Source of the DNA: Sandaracinaceae bacterium
GTDB lineage: Bacteria > Myxococcota_A > Polyangia > Polyangiales > Sandaracinaceae
Length of the DNA stretch: 64,000 nt
Direction of reading: 5' to 3'
Assembly: GCA_020633195.1 (NCBI GenBank)
Contig: JACKEC010000017.1
Coordinates: 735,675-799,674, forward strand
The position numbers were made by a program, and so were the translations under genes. The notes below the pieces were generated by a model that saw nothing but the letters and a program-made list of their open reading frames with translations, was not told where the DNA came from and did not search any database. Positions 52,398 to 61,291 of the stretch are shown in pieces. The first letter of the stretch is position 1. Each line of letters begins with the position of its first letter.

Positions 52398-52652
52398 CTA
52401 GGGCTGGGTATCCTCGAGGGTAGGGAAAACGCCCATGAAACGCGGGGATTCCTGCTCGGATCCCTGCCCCATCGGGTCGACGGAGGTCCGCCCTTCGAAC
52501 GCGGACGACGCGTTCGGGAGCGCTTCTCCAGGGCGGCCTTGCCGCCAGTCGATGAGAGCCATGAAGGTCACAGTACCGGAGAGATAACCCCGGCCCTGCG
52601 TCGAGTCAAATGAAAAAGCGATCTTCGGATCGAGAATCTGTGATTCGCTCAA
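52398..52652 (-). CDS. Possible small protein or structured transcript of unknown nature
   Basis: An 84-codon frame from TTG 52652, with an internal ATG at 52563. Codon third positions are clearly less GC-rich than in neighbours and the first codons overlap a terminator-like hairpin, so the N-terminus is doubtful. Downstream is a good terminator (52337-52366) and upstream a candidate promoter (52581-52609). The region also has strong hairpins, for example CGAACGCG/CGCGTTCG, so a non-coding RNA of about 230 nt is an alternative. Confidence 0.35.
   Translation of the reverse strand: MSESQILDPKIAFSFDSTQGRGYLSGTVTFMALIDWRQGRPGEALPNASSAFEGRTSVDPMGQGSEQESPRFMGVFPTLEDTQP
52581..52609 (-). promoter_or_regulatory. 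Candidate promoter
   Basis: On the minus strand TTGACT is separated by 17 bp from TATCTC. The -35 is good and the -10 poor. It would drive the short transcript that ends at 52337. Confidence 0.3.
52613..52632 (-). terminator. Terminator of the lipoprotein gene at 52667
   Basis: CGATC-CGAA-GATCG hairpin followed by CTTTTTC on the minus strand, 35 bases past the stop codon. The stem has only five pairs. Confidence 0.5.
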
Positions 52653-52666
52653 TCATGGTTCTCGGA

Positions 52667-53851
52667 TCATCGCGCGCACTCGACGCGCGCGACGAACGGG
52701 TAGCTGCGCGATCCCGCGACCACGCCGAACGCGATGAAGACGGCGCCGGGCACCTCGAGCACGCTCCCGCTCGGTCCGTTCGCGCGGTCCGGCGGCCGGA
52801 TCGTGAGGCGCTCGAAGCCCGCGAGGTCTTCGCCGAAGTCGTCGAGCTCGAGCACCCCGTCGGTGACGTGTCCCACGAGCACGCGCCCCGCGAGGCTGCC
52901 CACGAAGAAGGGGCGCGACGGCAGCGCCGGGAACGTCGCGCGGTCGAGCCGCTCGAGGGTTTCGAAGTCGGTGCGCTCGAGGATCAGCGCGTCGCCGTGG
53001 ATCACGAGCACGAGCTCGTCGCCCACCCGCACGGGCAGCACCAGCTCGGCGCCGTCGTCCGAGACCTGGCGCTCCGGTCCGAGCGCGCCCGCGCCCGTGA
53101 GCGCGTTCACGTACCCCTCGCGGACGCCGGGCGGCCCTTCGCGCGGGTACGTGATCACGTGCGAGCGTCCGTCCGGCCGCGGGATCGCCCCGTGCCCCGA
53201 GCCGTAGCGGCCGAGGTCGATCACCACGCGGTCGTGCGCGAGGCCGGCCGTCGGGCTCAGGTGCGCGAGGACCAGCGAGTTGTCCGTGCGCATGTCGAAG
53301 GCCATCCAGAACAGCCCCTCCCGCCACGGCTGGAGCACCGACGGATGCGGCAGCGGCACGGGCACCCGCTCCGCGAGCGGCGCTCCGTCGCGCGAGACGT
53401 GCTGCAGGATCGACGGCTCGTCCCCCGCGCGCCCGTACGCCACCCAGAGCTCCCCCTCGACCACCGCGGGCTCCGCCCACGTGAACGAGTCGGTCGCGAC
53501 CGTGCTCGACGCGAGGCGGTCGAGCGACGGCGACAGCCGCTCGAACCGGACCCGCGTCGGCGACCCGTCGCTGCTCACGTGAACGAGCCCCACGTCACCG
53601 CCGGGGATCGCGACGAGCCGCGGCGTGACGCTCGACACGCCGGGGTCGTCGATCGCGACCGTGGCGGCCACGCGGACCCCGGTGCAGGGCAGGTCGCCCG
53701 CGTCGAACCCCGCGTCGAAGCCGCCATCGAGGCGGCGCCCCGCGTCGCGAGGGCTCGCGTCGGGGGCGTCCTCGACGCGGTGCGAGCGGTAGCAGCCCGC
53801 CAACGTCAGGGCGGCGAGCCCGAGGCAGCGCAGGCGACACGAGCGGTGCAT
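52667..53851 (-). CDS. Hypothetical lipoprotein with beta-propeller-like repeats
   Basis: 394 residues from ATG 53851, chosen because it gives a signal ending LTLAGC; the frame is open to 53929. A linker with repeated GFDAGFDAG follows. The rest alternates strand segments such as VGLVHVSSDG, ELWVAYGRAGDE and LFWMAFDM, spaced like propeller blades. No enzyme motif is seen. Its function is unknown. Confidence 0.65.
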   Translation of the reverse strand: MHRSCRLRCLGLAALTLAGCYRSHRVEDAPDASPRDAGRRLDGGFDAGFDAGDLPCTGVRVAATVAIDDPGVSSVTPRLVAIPGGDVGLVHVSSDGSPTRVRFERLSPSLDRLASSTVATDSFTWAEPAVVEGELWVAYGRAGDEPSILQHVSRDGAPLAERVPVPLPHPSVLQPWREGLFWMAFDMRTDNSLVLAHLSPTAGLAHDRVVIDLGRYGSGHGAIPRPDGRSHVITYPREGPPGVREGYVNALTGAGALGPERQVSDDGAELVLPVRVGDELVLVIHGDALILERTDFETLERLDRATFPALPSRPFFVGSLAGRVLVGHVTDGVLELDDFGEDLAGFERLTIRPPDRANGPSGSVLEVPGAVFIAFGVVAGSRSYPFVARVECAR

Positions 53852-53925
53852 GACGGGAGAGTAGCCGTCTCGGTCCGGACGGCGTGATGGTCGGCGCACG
53901 CCACACGCGCGGACCTCGGCCGCCG

Positions 53926-54657
53926 TCACTCGGGGTGACAGGCGGCCCGCGCGATGGAGCTCCCGATCTCGCGCATGAGCTCCCTCTGTCCGTCGGGAGT
54001 CGTGGGCAGTCGAGGGTCACACATCGACCACACCCCGCCGGGGCAGTCAGCGACCATCCGGGTCAGCCGGGGTGATGGAAAGACGCTCGTCCAACCAGGG
54101 ATGGCACACAAGGGGCTGGTGGGCGCCATCATCTCCGGCCGGGCCAAGACTGCGCGGATCGCCTCCGCGTCGCCTGGGGCCGGATGGGCGTCAGCCGGGA
54201 TGCCCGTGATCGCGTTCACGACGACGCGACGCGCTCCGAGTCGATGCAGACCATCCAGGTAGCGCTCGACCGGCAGCAACCGCTCCTCGCAGCAGATGCG
54301 TGAATCGCTGCAGGGCGGCGCGCCGCGCTCGAGGTGGCGTAGGTCGGCCAACGAACAGTCGTCAACACCCTCGACGAACAGCACGGCGACCAGCGAATCG
54401 CTTCGCAAGAAGCCGCGGTTCGCGCCGTCCTGGTGACCCCCCGGCTCACCACGAAACTCGACCTCGCTGAAACTGGGGGTGAGGGCCTTGAGCATCGCCT
54501 CGAGGCTCGCCGTCACGCAGCGGTCGACTCCGGGAAACTGGGCGCAGGCGAGAGCCGTCGCCGCCGCCTCGACATCGCCCGGGGACTCGACCCGTTGGTA
54601 GCGTTCTGCGCTCACAGTGCAGTCCACGGCGGGCCAGTCGTCGTTCGGGCTCTGCAA
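53926..54657 (-). pseudogene. Truncated vWA-type lipoprotein gene (C-terminal part)
   Basis: 243 codons with no ATG and no signal peptide; the frame opens at a TTG. The core NRGFLRSDSLVAVLFVEG-VDDCS resembles the second half of vWA-type lipoproteins common in myxobacteria, where FLR-DS-LAV-VTDE-DDCS follows the MIDAS half. Several disulfide-type Cys follow. The missing N-terminal half coincides with a breakpoint: from 54683 the sequence becomes a copy of part of the glycosyltransferase gene. Probably a remnant, though expression from the TTG cannot be excluded. Confidence 0.55.
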
Positions 54658-54682
54658 GACTCCGTCGAAACCCTCGCAAAGG

Positions 54683-54778
54683 AGCCACCGAAGTCCGTGT
54701 CGAGGTGGTCGATGTTAGACGTCGCAGGTGTCGGCCTCGGGTCGCCACTCGACGTTGGCCCGGTCTCGGAGGATGGCC
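54683..54778 (-). pseudogene. 96-bp copy of part of the glycosyltransferase gene
   Basis: Matches 60718-60812 with one inserted base and two substitutions. The inserted base breaks the reading frame. It lies between the truncated vWA-type gene and the lipoprotein gene at 54847, as expected of a recombination scar. Confidence 0.85.
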
Positions 54779-54846
54779 AGCGCGCTCAGCACGAAGCCCG
54801 CCGGGGCGCACACCGCTCCGCTCACCGGATAGGACCAGTGGGTCGA

Positions 54847-55464
54847 TCAGTCATCGAAGCCAAACGGGATGCAGTAGTCGAGCTCGGCTCGTCCGGTGGC
54901 GTGGACTTCGTCCGCGCCGAGCGTCACGTCGAGCTCGATCACCAAGCGTCCTCCACGTTCGACCTCAAGGAGCGCGACCGAGCCTGCAGTCGAGACCACC
55001 GTCGCGTCGCCGCGACGGCCCCACTTGACGAAGGCGCCCAGAGGACGCTCCGTTCTGTCGTCCAGAGCTCGCTCGGCGAAGCGCTCGTCCTCGAACACCG
55101 GGTAGACGCCAGGATCCGGGTAGCCGTCTGCATCTTCGTCGTGCCCCCAGACCACGAAGGCGATCGCGGAGAATGGATCTCTGACGGGGTTCACCTCGAC
55201 GCGATCGCACGCCAGCGAATCCTCGACGTCGTCCGCCGAGACGCCTCCGTAGAGGTTCTGGGGCCCGAAGTAGCCATGCCAGTACCCCGCCTGGTAGTGA
55301 GTCGGCTCCTCCTCGCCACGAAACGCGGTCACGCAGGTTCGCGCGGCACACCCAGCGTCAGTACCGGCGTCGGGCGCGGCAGCATCGACGGTGTGCGACG
55401 CCGGGTTTGCGCAGCCCCCCAGCGCGACCAGCGCCAGCCCTACTCGGACCGCTTGTATCGCCAT
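54847..55464 (-). CDS. Hypothetical lipoprotein
   Basis: 205 residues from ATG 55464, overlapping the end of the metalloprotease gene by 25 bp. Signal ending VALGGC. An A/D/G linker leads to a beta-rich domain containing HYQAGYWHGYFGPQN, an acidic DEDADGYPDPG loop that could bind calcium, and a final strand pair. It is the last gene of a compact minus-strand operon. No family recognised. Confidence 0.65.
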   Translation of the reverse strand: MAIQAVRVGLALVALGGCANPASHTVDAAAPDAGTDAGCAARTCVTAFRGEEEPTHYQAGYWHGYFGPQNLYGGVSADDVEDSLACDRVEVNPVRDPFSAIAFVVWGHDEDADGYPDPGVYPVFEDERFAERALDDRTERPLGAFVKWGRRGDATVVSTAGSVALLEVERGGRLVIELDVTLGADEVHATGRAELDYCIPFGFDD

Positions 55465-58373
55465 ACCGATACCGAAGGCCCGAGCCCGATCGGCGAGCCG
55501 GTCACGGGGTTCGAAACGTAGCCGCGGAGCGAGGTCTGCCATGAGAGGTAGAGGTACGGGCCGTACGGCACGGAAGTGATCCCGCGCGTCGGGTCCGGCG
55601 CGACGGTGTGCGCCAGCCCTTGATCGGCGTAGAGGATCGGGTCGCCCTGCGCAAACGTGTCGAACACCTGCGTCTGCGTCCACTCGCCCGGGCGGTAGGT
55701 GCAGCCATCCGCGAGACCACAGTGGCTCGCGTAGCGGATCGCGTTGGTCATGGTGCGGCCTGCTACGTGCACACGTCCGCGGAAGATCGCCGCCGTCGGG
55801 GACCCTGCGAAGCGCGTGTCGGTCGGCGGACCATCGAGCGCGTCGCCGCTCGGGATGAACGTCTGGAGTGGCGGTCGCTCCACCGCTCCTTCGATCAGGT
55901 CCGTCGAGGTCTCGTAGTGGACCAACATCCGGTCCGCGTCGATGGCGTACACGTGGAGCGTGCGTCCGTCGGACGCGGCCGCGGGTCCGAAGTCGGAGCG
56001 GAGCCCAGGAACGGACCCGAGCGAATCCCAGCGTCGGCCGACCCGGCGTCCGGCCGCGATCTCGCCCTCCTCCGTCCGATGGAAGAGGTGCGCGGCGCCC
56101 GCCCACGAGGTGGCGCTCAGATCGCCCGAGGAGACGGCGGGCGTGGGGAAGGGGCCCACGGCTCCGCCATCAGTGAGCACGAAGTAGAACACGCGGTCCC
56201 CATCGCCGGACTCCGCGTAGAAGAGGAGGAGCTCGCCGCCCACGGACACCACCGCCGGCGCCCACCGGGTCCGGCCGAGCGCTTCGTCGTACGCCAGCCC
56301 GCACGAGTGGTGCGCGTGCGCGAGGGTGCATGGGTAGGCCTGGACGCGCAGACGATCACCTCGATCGACCGAGCAGAACCACGTCGTCAGACCGCGTGGC
56401 CCACGCGACTGGCCGATGGCAATTCGCCGGCTCGTGTGCGGCGGGACGGGGAGCACGAAATCACCCGTCCAGAGCCCCGACGCGTCGATCGCGGAGAGGG
56501 CGTGGAAGTACTCGGGCGTCCCTGCCCCGAGCACTCTAGCGGCGTCCTTCCACGCGGTCGCGAAGTCGGTCCAATCCTCGTTCCCGTCGAGGTGGCGGGT
56601 GAGCAGCGCGTACATCACGTCCTCGAACCGCCGACCGATGCTCGTGACCTCGATGCCCGCATGGATCTGCGGCGTCGCCTCATCGCGGCCCCCCAGGTAG
56701 GCCGCGTGCGACACGATGAGCGAGTTGGGGTACGCGTAGCTGGCGGCCTCCCCGCTTCCGGGATCCACCCAGCGGTTCTCGTTCGAGAAGTGGCTCGGTC
56801 CGACGATACACGGGGGCGCCACGCACGCGAGCCGCGGGCTCTCGGGGCTCGCCATGTCCCGAAGGGGTGAGCACGGGGGTTGCGAGCCGAAGATCCAGTC
56901 GGTCGAGCCGGTGGAGTCGCGCTCGATCGCCTGTGAGAAGACGTCGGCGATCGCCTCATCGATCGGGTGGGGGGGCGGAAACCCCTCGTCGCCGACCTCG
57001 GCCCGGAGGACCGCGTGCGTCTGTTCGTGCGAGACGATGTCGAGGCAGGCAGCGCCGGAGCCGAATACGGCGACGTCGTTGACTCCGAACATCCCTTGAC
57101 TGCGATAGAAGGCGCCGCGGCTCGAGGGTTCACCGACGTCCGTGCGTGCCCTCCACTCAGCGGGTAAGCCTCCCACCCGACCGGGTGGGCGCATTGCGTC
57201 GGTCCAGCCGTCGCGGCCGTGGCGCCGACGGTAGTACTCGTCGGTGTGGCGTACGGCCTCCGCCACGAGGCCGCTGGTGCCCGGGCAGTCGAATGGGCAC
57301 CCCAGCGCGTAGAAGGTTGGAGCCCCGGGCTGGACCTCGATGACCTTGGTGCCACTCCCGAGCGAGCCGTTCCCATCCCACGAGATGCGAGCCGCGTACG
57401 CGTGCCGGTCGAGCGATTGGACAGCCAGCAGACCTGGATCGATCGCTCCAATGAAGAGGAGCACGTGGTTGTCACCACTGGTCGCCCGAAACCGATACGC
57501 CGGCACGACCCCGCCGCCCAATCGCAGGAGCCCGAGCGCCCCCTCGTCGACGAACGCCGTGGCGTGTCTACCGGCCGCGTTTCTTGCCTCTTGGGGTCCT
57601 ACGCGCGCGACCGTCGATGGCGCCGCCAAGCCCGCAATGTGGATCGCCGTGCTCGAGGCCTGGACGAGGCGACCGTTCCTGACCAGACACCGGATGCGCG
57701 CACCGAACACGGGCGAGCCATCGCCGGGGTGACGCTGGCGGTACTCGATCAGGGCGTCGGTCTTGCGCTGCTTCACGATGGCGGGCGGGTCGAGCCCTGC
57801 CCGGCCGCTGACGCCAAAGAGATGAGCCCAGGCCGCGACCCAGCCCGTCACGCGGTCGGCGTCCGTCGGCTCCGCGTGCGGCATATCCGTCGCGAGGTCG
57901 GGGCTCGCAACCGTCGCGAGGAAGCCGTCACGGTTCACGCGGACGCGTACTCGGTCCCCGCCCGTCGGGCTCGGCGTGCCACACGCACGGAGCGCGGCCG
58001 GCATCCCCGATGCACCGCCCGCTTCGTCGCCAGCGCTGCCAGGCGTCGCCAGCCGATCGCGAAGGTCGGTCCCGCAGGGTCCCGCTGCGACCTCGTCGAC
58101 GCCATGCACGACCGGTCCGGCGAGCGACCACGAGTTCGCCGACACGAGGCGCGGAACCCCAACGGTCGCTGCCCTCGGTGCCCCCGGCGGTAGCGGCGCC
58201 GGCGAGGCCAACGGCGGTCGGTAGTCTCCCGGCCGAGCCGACAGCGGCGCACCGACGGGTCGGCTGACGCTCGGCGCCCACCCATGCTCGGGGCGGTGGT
58301 TGGAGCCCGGCCCTTCACCGCCCTGGTTCGGCCGCGCCGGCGGATCGCAGTCGCACTTCTGCGATCGATTCAT
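55440..58373 (-). CDS. M4 (thermolysin-like) metalloprotease with C-terminal propeller-like region
   Basis: 977 residues from ATG 58373, overlapping the glycosyltransferase stop (ATGA). Residues about 150-330 resemble the FTP/PepSY pro-region. The catalytic domain has HEQTH (about residue 446), the zinc-ligand Glu in DEAIADVFSQAI, and the late active-site segment. The C-terminal 430 residues have strand-rich repeats (APAVVSVGGELLLFYAES, LHVYAIDADRMLVHYE), probably a propeller. No signal peptide is visible: the N-terminus is Pro/Gly-rich with CDCDPP. Either export is unconventional or a start upstream has been missed. Confidence 0.8.
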   Translation of the reverse strand: MNRSQKCDCDPPARPNQGGEGPGSNHRPEHGWAPSVSRPVGAPLSARPGDYRPPLASPAPLPPGAPRAATVGVPRLVSANSWSLAGPVVHGVDEVAAGPCGTDLRDRLATPGSAGDEAGGASGMPAALRACGTPSPTGGDRVRVRVNRDGFLATVASPDLATDMPHAEPTDADRVTGWVAAWAHLFGVSGRAGLDPPAIVKQRKTDALIEYRQRHPGDGSPVFGARIRCLVRNGRLVQASSTAIHIAGLAAPSTVARVGPQEARNAAGRHATAFVDEGALGLLRLGGGVVPAYRFRATSGDNHVLLFIGAIDPGLLAVQSLDRHAYAARISWDGNGSLGSGTKVIEVQPGAPTFYALGCPFDCPGTSGLVAEAVRHTDEYYRRRHGRDGWTDAMRPPGRVGGLPAEWRARTDVGEPSSRGAFYRSQGMFGVNDVAVFGSGAACLDIVSHEQTHAVLRAEVGDEGFPPPHPIDEAIADVFSQAIERDSTGSTDWIFGSQPPCSPLRDMASPESPRLACVAPPCIVGPSHFSNENRWVDPGSGEAASYAYPNSLIVSHAAYLGGRDEATPQIHAGIEVTSIGRRFEDVMYALLTRHLDGNEDWTDFATAWKDAARVLGAGTPEYFHALSAIDASGLWTGDFVLPVPPHTSRRIAIGQSRGPRGLTTWFCSVDRGDRLRVQAYPCTLAHAHHSCGLAYDEALGRTRWAPAVVSVGGELLLFYAESGDGDRVFYFVLTDGGAVGPFPTPAVSSGDLSATSWAGAAHLFHRTEEGEIAAGRRVGRRWDSLGSVPGLRSDFGPAAASDGRTLHVYAIDADRMLVHYETSTDLIEGAVERPPLQTFIPSGDALDGPPTDTRFAGSPTAAIFRGRVHVAGRTMTNAIRYASHCGLADGCTYRPGEWTQTQVFDTFAQGDPILYADQGLAHTVAPDPTRGITSVPYGPYLYLSWQTSLRGYVSNPVTGSPIGLGPSVSVWRYKRSE

Positions 58374-61291
58374 CTCTCGATCTCCACTTCGGCGGTCGCG
58401 CCGACCACATCGCGGAGCAGCGCGTCCACGCGAGCCACCACGCGCGGGAGGTCGTACCGCTCCGCAACCCAGGCTCGCATCGCCGCGGGATCGGCGCGGC
58501 CGCGCAGCACGATGTCGGCGAACTCCGAGACGGTCCGGAACGTGTGCTCGCGCGGCCAGATCTCCTCGGCGCCGACCCAGTCGTGGATGACCGGCGTGAG
58601 GCCCTTGGCCATCGCCTCGGCGATGCCGACGCCGAAGGATTCGAGGACGCTCGTCGAGACGATGAAGCTCTTGTCGTCGAGCCAGGCGTCGACGTCGTCG
58701 ACCCAGCCGTGGAGGGTGACGTGGCCCTGGAGGCCGAGGGCGGGGATCATCTTGTCGAAGTAGAGCTCGTAGCGGGGATCCTGGAACGAGCCAGCGAGGT
58801 GGAGGTGGTAGCGGGGATCGCGACGGATGAGCGCGGCCATGCACTGGAGCAGGAGCGGTGGGCTCTTCTTGGCGTTGAGGTAGCCGACGTAGGCGAGAGC
58901 GAAGGGGTCGCCGCGGGTCGACAGGCGCCGATGGTCGGTGGCGATTGCGTTCGGGACCACGACCGAGGGAGGCCGCGCGTCGAACCGGTCCTCGAAGATC
59001 GCGCGGAGGTGGGCGGAGACGAACACGAGGCGGTCGACGAAGCCCCAACGTACCCGGGTCGGGGCGTCAGTGAACGCCTCGTAGCTGTGGAGGCGGCAAA
59101 CGACCCGGGCGTGCTTCTGGAGCCGCCGGCTCGCCTCGACGAGGAGTTCGTCGCACCACTCGAACCAGACGACGTCGGCCCACGCCATCGCGGCGTCGAC
59201 ATCGCGCAGCGCCGCGCGCTCGGTGAAGTGCAGACGGCGCACGTGGTGCCGCGCGGCGAGGGCATGCTCGATACCGGCGATGAAGCTCGTGCTCGCCCCA
59301 CAGACGAAGGCGATCCGCAGTCGTCCATCCGGCTCGGATGGAGCTCGGGGAGGGGGCTCTGCCGTTGCGGGCTCGTGCCCCACGGGTCCAGCTCGTGAGG
59401 AAGGCCGATCGCGCGAATCGTCCCGCTCGGGGAGCCTCCGGTCGGCCACCGGTGCTGCGTACGCGAGCGGTAAGCCGAGCTTCGCCGCGACCGATGGCAG
59501 ATGCGGAGCGTGCCGACCGGATCGGATCGGCGAAAGGGTGGGCGGACCTCCGGCCGCGGCGTGCCACTGGGCCAGCGCGATCGTCGCGAGCACGTGCCAC
59601 GGGTCCGGGTGGCGAGGGTGGCGACGGGTGGCGTCGAGGATGGTCTCGAGCGCGCGCTCGGTCTCGCCGCCGGCGTAACGGGCCAGGGCGAGGTCGCACC
59701 ACCGATGGACGAAAGCCTCCTCGTCCGGGGCCTGCGCGACGCAGCGCTGCGCCCACTCCACCATCCGTGGGGTGTCGCCGATGGCCTGAAAGGTCTGGGC
59801 CAGGAAGTGAGCCCACCGCGGCTCATCGGGCTCGTTCGCGGCCTGGGCGTACAGCAGGGGCAGCGAGCGCGATGCCTTGTCGGAAGCGGTCCCGACGTAG
59901 CTCGCGTGGAAGAGCGCCGTCGTCGGCACGACGGACTCCACGCCCACGAGCTCGTTGTGGACGGCGTACCGCCAGCGGCAGGCGCGTCGCCGGTAGGCGC
60001 GGAACTGCCAGAGCCGCTCTCCGATCCCGTCGTCGCCGACGGTCTCGACCCGAGCGAGCACGGCCTGGTGGCCGTCGCGGTCGGCGTTCGCGATGGCCGA
60101 CGCGAGATCGCCGGCGCGCACGAGCACCTCGTCGGCGTCGATGCAGACGAGCCACTCGGCGCGCACGTGCTCGTGGACGTGGTTGCGGGCCGCGGCGAAG
60201 TCGTCGGTCCACGCGCGGCGCACGACACGGACCCCGAGGGCCTCGAGCATCGCGTCGGTCTCGGCCGAGGAGCGCTCGTCGAGCACCACGACGCACTCGT
60301 CGGTGAGCGACGCGACGCTCCGGAGGGCCGCCCGGAGCGACGCTTGCGACAGCTGGTCGGTGGCTCGCGCGATGACGGCGCACGCGACGCGCGGCTCGTC
60401 GGTCGGTCGCCAGAGCGGGGCTGGGTCGCGCCGCGCGGCCGCGATGGGCATCGCCTCCTCCAGCCAGGCGTTGAGGCGCTTCGTGGCCGGCGCCTCGGAC
60501 GCGACGTCCCGCGCCCATCGCCACGACGCGAGCCGAGCGGCGTACAGCGCCTTGCGATCCTCGAGCAGGGCGGCGAGCGCGCGCCCGAGGGCCGCTGCGT
60601 CCTCGACGACGATGACGGGAGGGCGCGGCCAGAAGGCCTCGACGTGCGGGCCCACCCGGGTGGCCGCCGCGAGGCACACCGCGCCGTGGGCCAGTGCGTC
60701 GAGCCCCGCCGCGGTGTAGCCACCGAAGTCCGTGTCGAGGTGGTCGATGTAGACGTCGCAGGTGTCGGCCTCGGGTCGCCACTCGACGTCGGCCCGGTCT
60801 CGGAGGACGGCCCGCACCACCCGCTCGATCAGGGCGCCGTCCGCGGGGTGCGCCTCGGGCCGACGATGACCCACCACGATGGTGTCTCGTCGCGCCGGCT
60901 CGGGTCCCGGTGTGAGCACGGGGAGCGCGGGCCGATCCGTCTCTGGAGCGTCCTCGCGGAACAGGGCGGGCTCGATCAGGCGGAGCGAGAACCCGAGCTC
61001 TTCGTCGATGCGATCGGCCCGCGGGCGCTCGAAGCGGTAGCGGCCCCACGGGTGCGTGGCGACCGTGACGTCGGGCCGGACCACGGCGGCCAGCTCGGCG
61101 AAGGCGGCGAGGCTGGTGTAGTCGTCGCGTGGATGGAAGAGCACGCTCAGGGACACACGGGCGTCATCGTCGACGCCCCGATGGGCTCGGGCGCGAAGTC
61201 GGTGGTGCCACCGGAGGCTGTCGGTGCCCAGTTCCAGGTCCGCGAAGTCGAGATTGCTGCTTGGCTGGCACTGTGTGGTCAATTGCAGCAC
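58370..61291 (-). CDS. Multi-domain glycosyltransferase (GT2-like and GT4-like)
   Basis: About 973 residues from GTG 61291; TTG 61285 or TTG 61354 are alternatives. The order is: a GT4-like segment (about 60-290), a GT2-like domain with the nucleotide-metal DxD in CIDADEVLV preceded by DDFAAARNHV, a TPR-like region, and a complete GT4 domain at the C-terminus (AYVGYLNAKKSPPLLLQ, LHGWVDDVDAWL, SVLESFGVGIAEAMAKG). It may build or extend a cell-surface glycan. A 96-bp copy of its first domain lies at 54683. Confidence 0.85.
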   Translation of the reverse strand: MLQLTTQCQPSSNLDFADLELGTDSLRWHHRLRARAHRGVDDDARVSLSVLFHPRDDYTSLAAFAELAAVVRPDVTVATHPWGRYRFERPRADRIDEELGFSLRLIEPALFREDAPETDRPALPVLTPGPEPARRDTIVVGHRRPEAHPADGALIERVVRAVLRDRADVEWRPEADTCDVYIDHLDTDFGGYTAAGLDALAHGAVCLAAATRVGPHVEAFWPRPPVIVVEDAAALGRALAALLEDRKALYAARLASWRWARDVASEAPATKRLNAWLEEAMPIAAARRDPAPLWRPTDEPRVACAVIARATDQLSQASLRAALRSVASLTDECVVVLDERSSAETDAMLEALGVRVVRRAWTDDFAAARNHVHEHVRAEWLVCIDADEVLVRAGDLASAIANADRDGHQAVLARVETVGDDGIGERLWQFRAYRRRACRWRYAVHNELVGVESVVPTTALFHASYVGTASDKASRSLPLLYAQAANEPDEPRWAHFLAQTFQAIGDTPRMVEWAQRCVAQAPDEEAFVHRWCDLALARYAGGETERALETILDATRRHPRHPDPWHVLATIALAQWHAAAGGPPTLSPIRSGRHAPHLPSVAAKLGLPLAYAAPVADRRLPERDDSRDRPSSRAGPVGHEPATAEPPPRAPSEPDGRLRIAFVCGASTSFIAGIEHALAARHHVRRLHFTERAALRDVDAAMAWADVVWFEWCDELLVEASRRLQKHARVVCRLHSYEAFTDAPTRVRWGFVDRLVFVSAHLRAIFEDRFDARPPSVVVPNAIATDHRRLSTRGDPFALAYVGYLNAKKSPPLLLQCMAALIRRDPRYHLHLAGSFQDPRYELYFDKMIPALGLQGHVTLHGWVDDVDAWLDDKSFIVSTSVLESFGVGIAEAMAKGLTPVIHDWVGAEEIWPREHTFRTVSEFADIVLRGRADPAAMRAWVAERYDLPRVVARVDALLRDVVGATAEVEIER

